DNA of 20,861 nucleotides from Halieaceae bacterium UBA6060 (GTDB taxonomy: Bacteria > Pseudomonadota > Gammaproteobacteria > Pseudomonadales > Halieaceae). Shown one piece after another: positions 18,698 to 20,861 of the stretch. How positions within the stretch are numbered: the first letter of the stretch is position 1; each line of letters starts with the position of its first letter. Made by a program: the position numbers and the translations under genes. The DNA is taken from contig DIYG01000123.1 in NCBI GenBank assembly GCA_002428935.1, forward strand, positions 1 through 20,861. The letters run 5' to 3'. Below the pieces are notes generated by a model. That model was not told where the DNA came from, ran no database searches, and saw only the letters and a list, made by a program, of their open reading frames with translations.

Positions 18698-20809
18698 GTG
18701 GCTCGCAAAACTCCGATTGGCCGTTATCGCAACATCGGTATTGTTGCTCACGTAGACGCGGGTAAAACCACGACGACGGAGCGTGTTCTTTTCTACACGG
18801 GTCTTTCCCATAAGATCGGTGAAGTGCACGATGGCGCCGCCACCATGGACTGGATGGAACAGGAGCAGGAACGTGGTATCACCATCACGTCTGCAGCGAC
18901 CACCTGTTTCTGGCAGGGCATGGATCAGCAGTTTGATCAGCACCGCATCAACATCATCGACACCCCTGGGCACGTAGACTTCACCATCGAAGTGGAGCGT
19001 TCCCTGCGTGTCCTCGACGGCGCGGTCGTTGTCCTTTGTGGTTCTTCCGGTGTTCAGCCCCAGACGGAAACGGTTTGGCGTCAGGCAAACAAGTACGAAG
19101 TGCCTCGCATGGTATTCGTGAACAAGATGGACCGCGCTGGTGCGAACTTTCGCGGTGTAGTTGACCAGCTCAAGGAACGTCTTGGCGCCAACGCTGTGCC
19201 GCTGCAGATGACCATCGGAGCCGAGGACGAATTCAAAGGTGTTGTCGATCTGGTCAAGAACAAGGCCATCATTTGGTCTGAAGACGACATGGGCATGACC
19301 TTCGAGTATGGCGATGTTCCGGCAGACCTTGAAGATGAAGTTGCCGAAATGCGCGAATACATGATGGAAGCCGCCGCTGAAGCGACGGAAGAACTCATGG
19401 AGAAGTATCTCGAAGAGGGCGAGCTAACCGAGGACGAAATCAAGGAAGGCATCCGCGCGCGGACTTTGGCCAATGAAATCGTCCCCGTAATGGGTGGTTC
19501 AGCGTTCAAGAACAAAGGTGTACAGGCCGTTCTCGACGGAGTTATCGAGTACATGCCAGCGCCAACGGAAGTTAAGGCTATCGAGGGTACGCTCCTCGAT
19601 AAGGAAGAAACGGTCGAGGCTCGTGAAGCCGATGACGAGCAACCCTTTGCAGCCCTGGCATTTAAGATCGCCACGGACCCCTTTGTGGGCACCCTGACCT
19701 TTTTCCGCGTGTACTCGGGCAAGCTTGAGAGCGGTACCGCCGTGTACAACTCGGTCAAGGAAAAGAAAGAGCGCGTCGGCCGGATGGTTCAGATGCACTC
19801 GAACAGCCGGGAAGAAATCAAGGAAGTTCTTGCTGGTGATATCGCCGCCGCTGTCGGTCTTAAGGACGTAACGACGGGGGACACTTTGTGCTCTCAGGAA
19901 CAACCCATTGTTCTCGAGCGTATGGAATTCCCCGAGCCGGTGATCTCCGTAGCGGTAGAGCCCAAGTCGAAGGCAGACCAGGAAAAGATGGGCATCGCTC
20001 TGGGCAAATTGGCCCAGGAAGATCCCTCGTTCCGTGTCAAGACTGACGAAGAAACCGGTCAGACCATTATTTCAGGGATGGGCGAGCTGCACCTGGATAT
20101 CATCGTCGATCGTATGCGTCGCGAGTTCAGCGTTGAAGCGAACATCGGTAAGCCGCAGGTGGCCTACCGTGAAGCGATCCGTAACACGTCCGAAATCGAA
20201 GGCAAGTTTGTACGTCAGTCCGGTGGTCGTGGTCAGTACGGTCACGTATGGGTCAAGTTTGAGCCCGCGGAAGATGCCAACGCCGAAGGTCTGGAATTTG
20301 TTAACGAAATCGTCGGTGGTGTGGTGCCCCGGGAATACATCCCTGCGGTACAGAAAGGTATCGAAGAGCAGATGCAGAACGGTGTTCTCGCCGGTTATCC
20401 CCTGCTCGGCCTGAAGGCGACCCTGTACGACGGCTCCTTCCACGATGTGGACTCTAACGAAATGGCTTTCAAAATCGCCGCCTCCATGGCGACCAAGAAG
20501 CTGTCTGCCGAAGGTGGAGCCGTGCTTCTGGAGCCCATCATGAAGGTCGAGGTGGTAACACCGGAAGAAAACATGGGTGATGTCGTCGGTGACCTCAACC
20601 GTCGCCGAGGCCTCATTGCGGGTATGGATGAAAACCCCTCAGGCAAGGTCGTGAACGCTGAAGTACCGTTGGCCGAAATGTTTGGCTATGCCACGGACTT
20701 GCGCAGTGCAACTCAGGGTCGTGCGACCTATACCATGGAATTCTCGAAGTACTCCGAAGCGCCGAGCAACGTCGCCCAGGAAATCATCGCGAAAAACCAG
20801 ACCAACTAA
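18698..20809 (+). CDS. fusA: Elongation factor G
   Basis: EF-G is the GTPase that drives ribosomal translocation and, with RRF, recycling. The GTG start at 18698 has GAGGA 7 bases upstream and gives MARKTPIGRYRNIGIVAHVD, the normal N-terminus. The 703 residues compare with 704 in E. coli. GTPase motifs are AHVDAGKTT (17-25), RGITI (59-63), DTPGH (88-92) and NKMD (142-145). Domains II to V follow in full, ending in the FSKYSEAPSNVAQEIIAK region. It precedes tuf by 28 bases in the classic str order. Confidence 0.99.
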   Translation: MARKTPIGRYRNIGIVAHVDAGKTTTTERVLFYTGLSHKIGEVHDGAATMDWMEQEQERGITITSAATTCFWQGMDQQFDQHRINIIDTPGHVDFTIEVERSLRVLDGAVVVLCGSSGVQPQTETVWRQANKYEVPRMVFVNKMDRAGANFRGVVDQLKERLGANAVPLQMTIGAEDEFKGVVDLVKNKAIIWSEDDMGMTFEYGDVPADLEDEVAEMREYMMEAAAEATEELMEKYLEEGELTEDEIKEGIRARTLANEIVPVMGGSAFKNKGVQAVLDGVIEYMPAPTEVKAIEGTLLDKEETVEAREADDEQPFAALAFKIATDPFVGTLTFFRVYSGKLESGTAVYNSVKEKKERVGRMVQMHSNSREEIKEVLAGDIAAAVGLKDVTTGDTLCSQEQPIVLERMEFPEPVISVAVEPKSKADQEKMGIALGKLAQEDPSFRVKTDEETGQTIISGMGELHLDIIVDRMRREFSVEANIGKPQVAYREAIRNTSEIEGKFVRQSGGRGQYGHVWVKFEPAEDANAEGLEFVNEIVGGVVPREYIPAVQKGIEEQMQNGVLAGYPLLGLKATLYDGSFHDVDSNEMAFKIAASMATKKLSAEGGAVLLEPIMKVEVVTPEENMGDVVGDLNRRRGLIAGMDENPSGKVVNAEVPLAEMFGYATDLRSATQGRATYTMEFSKYSEAPSNVAQEIIAKNQTN

Positions 20810-20837
20810 CCAACGCTTACTGGAGAGGTGAAGCAAA

Positions 20838-20861
20838 GTGGCAAAAGAAACATTTGAGCGC
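20838..20861 (+). CDS. tufA: Elongation factor Tu, second copy (first 8 codons only)
   Basis: After GGAGAGGTG (20822-20830), a GTG at 20838 opens M-A-K-E-T-F-E-R, the EF-Tu N-terminus. The window stops at codon 8. Bases 20839-20861 are identical to bases 1-23 of the window, which are the same codons of the first tuf. The position directly after fusA is that of tufA in E. coli. The rest of this copy cannot be seen. Confidence 0.9.

Overview
The window is a chromosomal segment of a gammaproteobacterium that carries the core translation and transcription genes from one EF-Tu gene to the next. In order, all on the + strand, it holds tuf, tRNA-Trp, secE, nusG, rplK, rplA, rplJ, rplL, rpoB, rpoC, two accessory genes, rpsL, rpsG, fusA and the first codons of a second tuf. 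No coding gene could be supported on the - strand. The proteins resemble those of E. coli and Pseudomonas. The 407-residue EF-Tu, with extra residues after its NKAD motif, suggests a marine lineage such as Halieaceae (OM60/NOR5) or relatives. That placement is inference from memory, not a search result.

Positions 1-1541 hold the tuf gene, which lacks only the first base of its start codon, then a weak stem-loop, the tRNA-Trp gene and a short repeat cluster. Positions 1542-2485 hold secE-nusG (protein export and transcription elongation). Positions 2630-5277 hold rplK-rplA-rplJ-rplL (L11, L1, L10, L7/L12, the L1 and L12 stalks). The 493-base rplA-rplJ gap contains a clear L10-type autoregulatory leader with a kink-turn. 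A run of hairpins separates rplJ from rplL. A terminator-like attenuator lies between rplL and rpoB, as in E. coli. Positions 5447-13825 hold rpoB and rpoC (TTG start), closed by a strong intrinsic terminator.

Positions 13886-17552 form an accessory island between rpoC and rpsL, genes that sit next to each other in Pseudomonas. It encodes a small secreted protein with two diverged repeats and a large polytopic DUF2339-family membrane protein. The island ends in a compact junction where the likely str-operon promoter lies immediately upstream of, and starts transcription inside, the terminator hairpin of the membrane-protein gene.

Positions 17553-20861 hold the str operon: rpsL, rpsG, fusA and the start of tuf. 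Its leader and the rpsL-rpsG spacer are rich in hairpins. Most of the window is conserved housekeeping sequence. The less explained parts are the two accessory genes, the promoter/terminator junction and several RNA structures in the spacers. I found no defence system, CRISPR array, prophage or insertion sequence.
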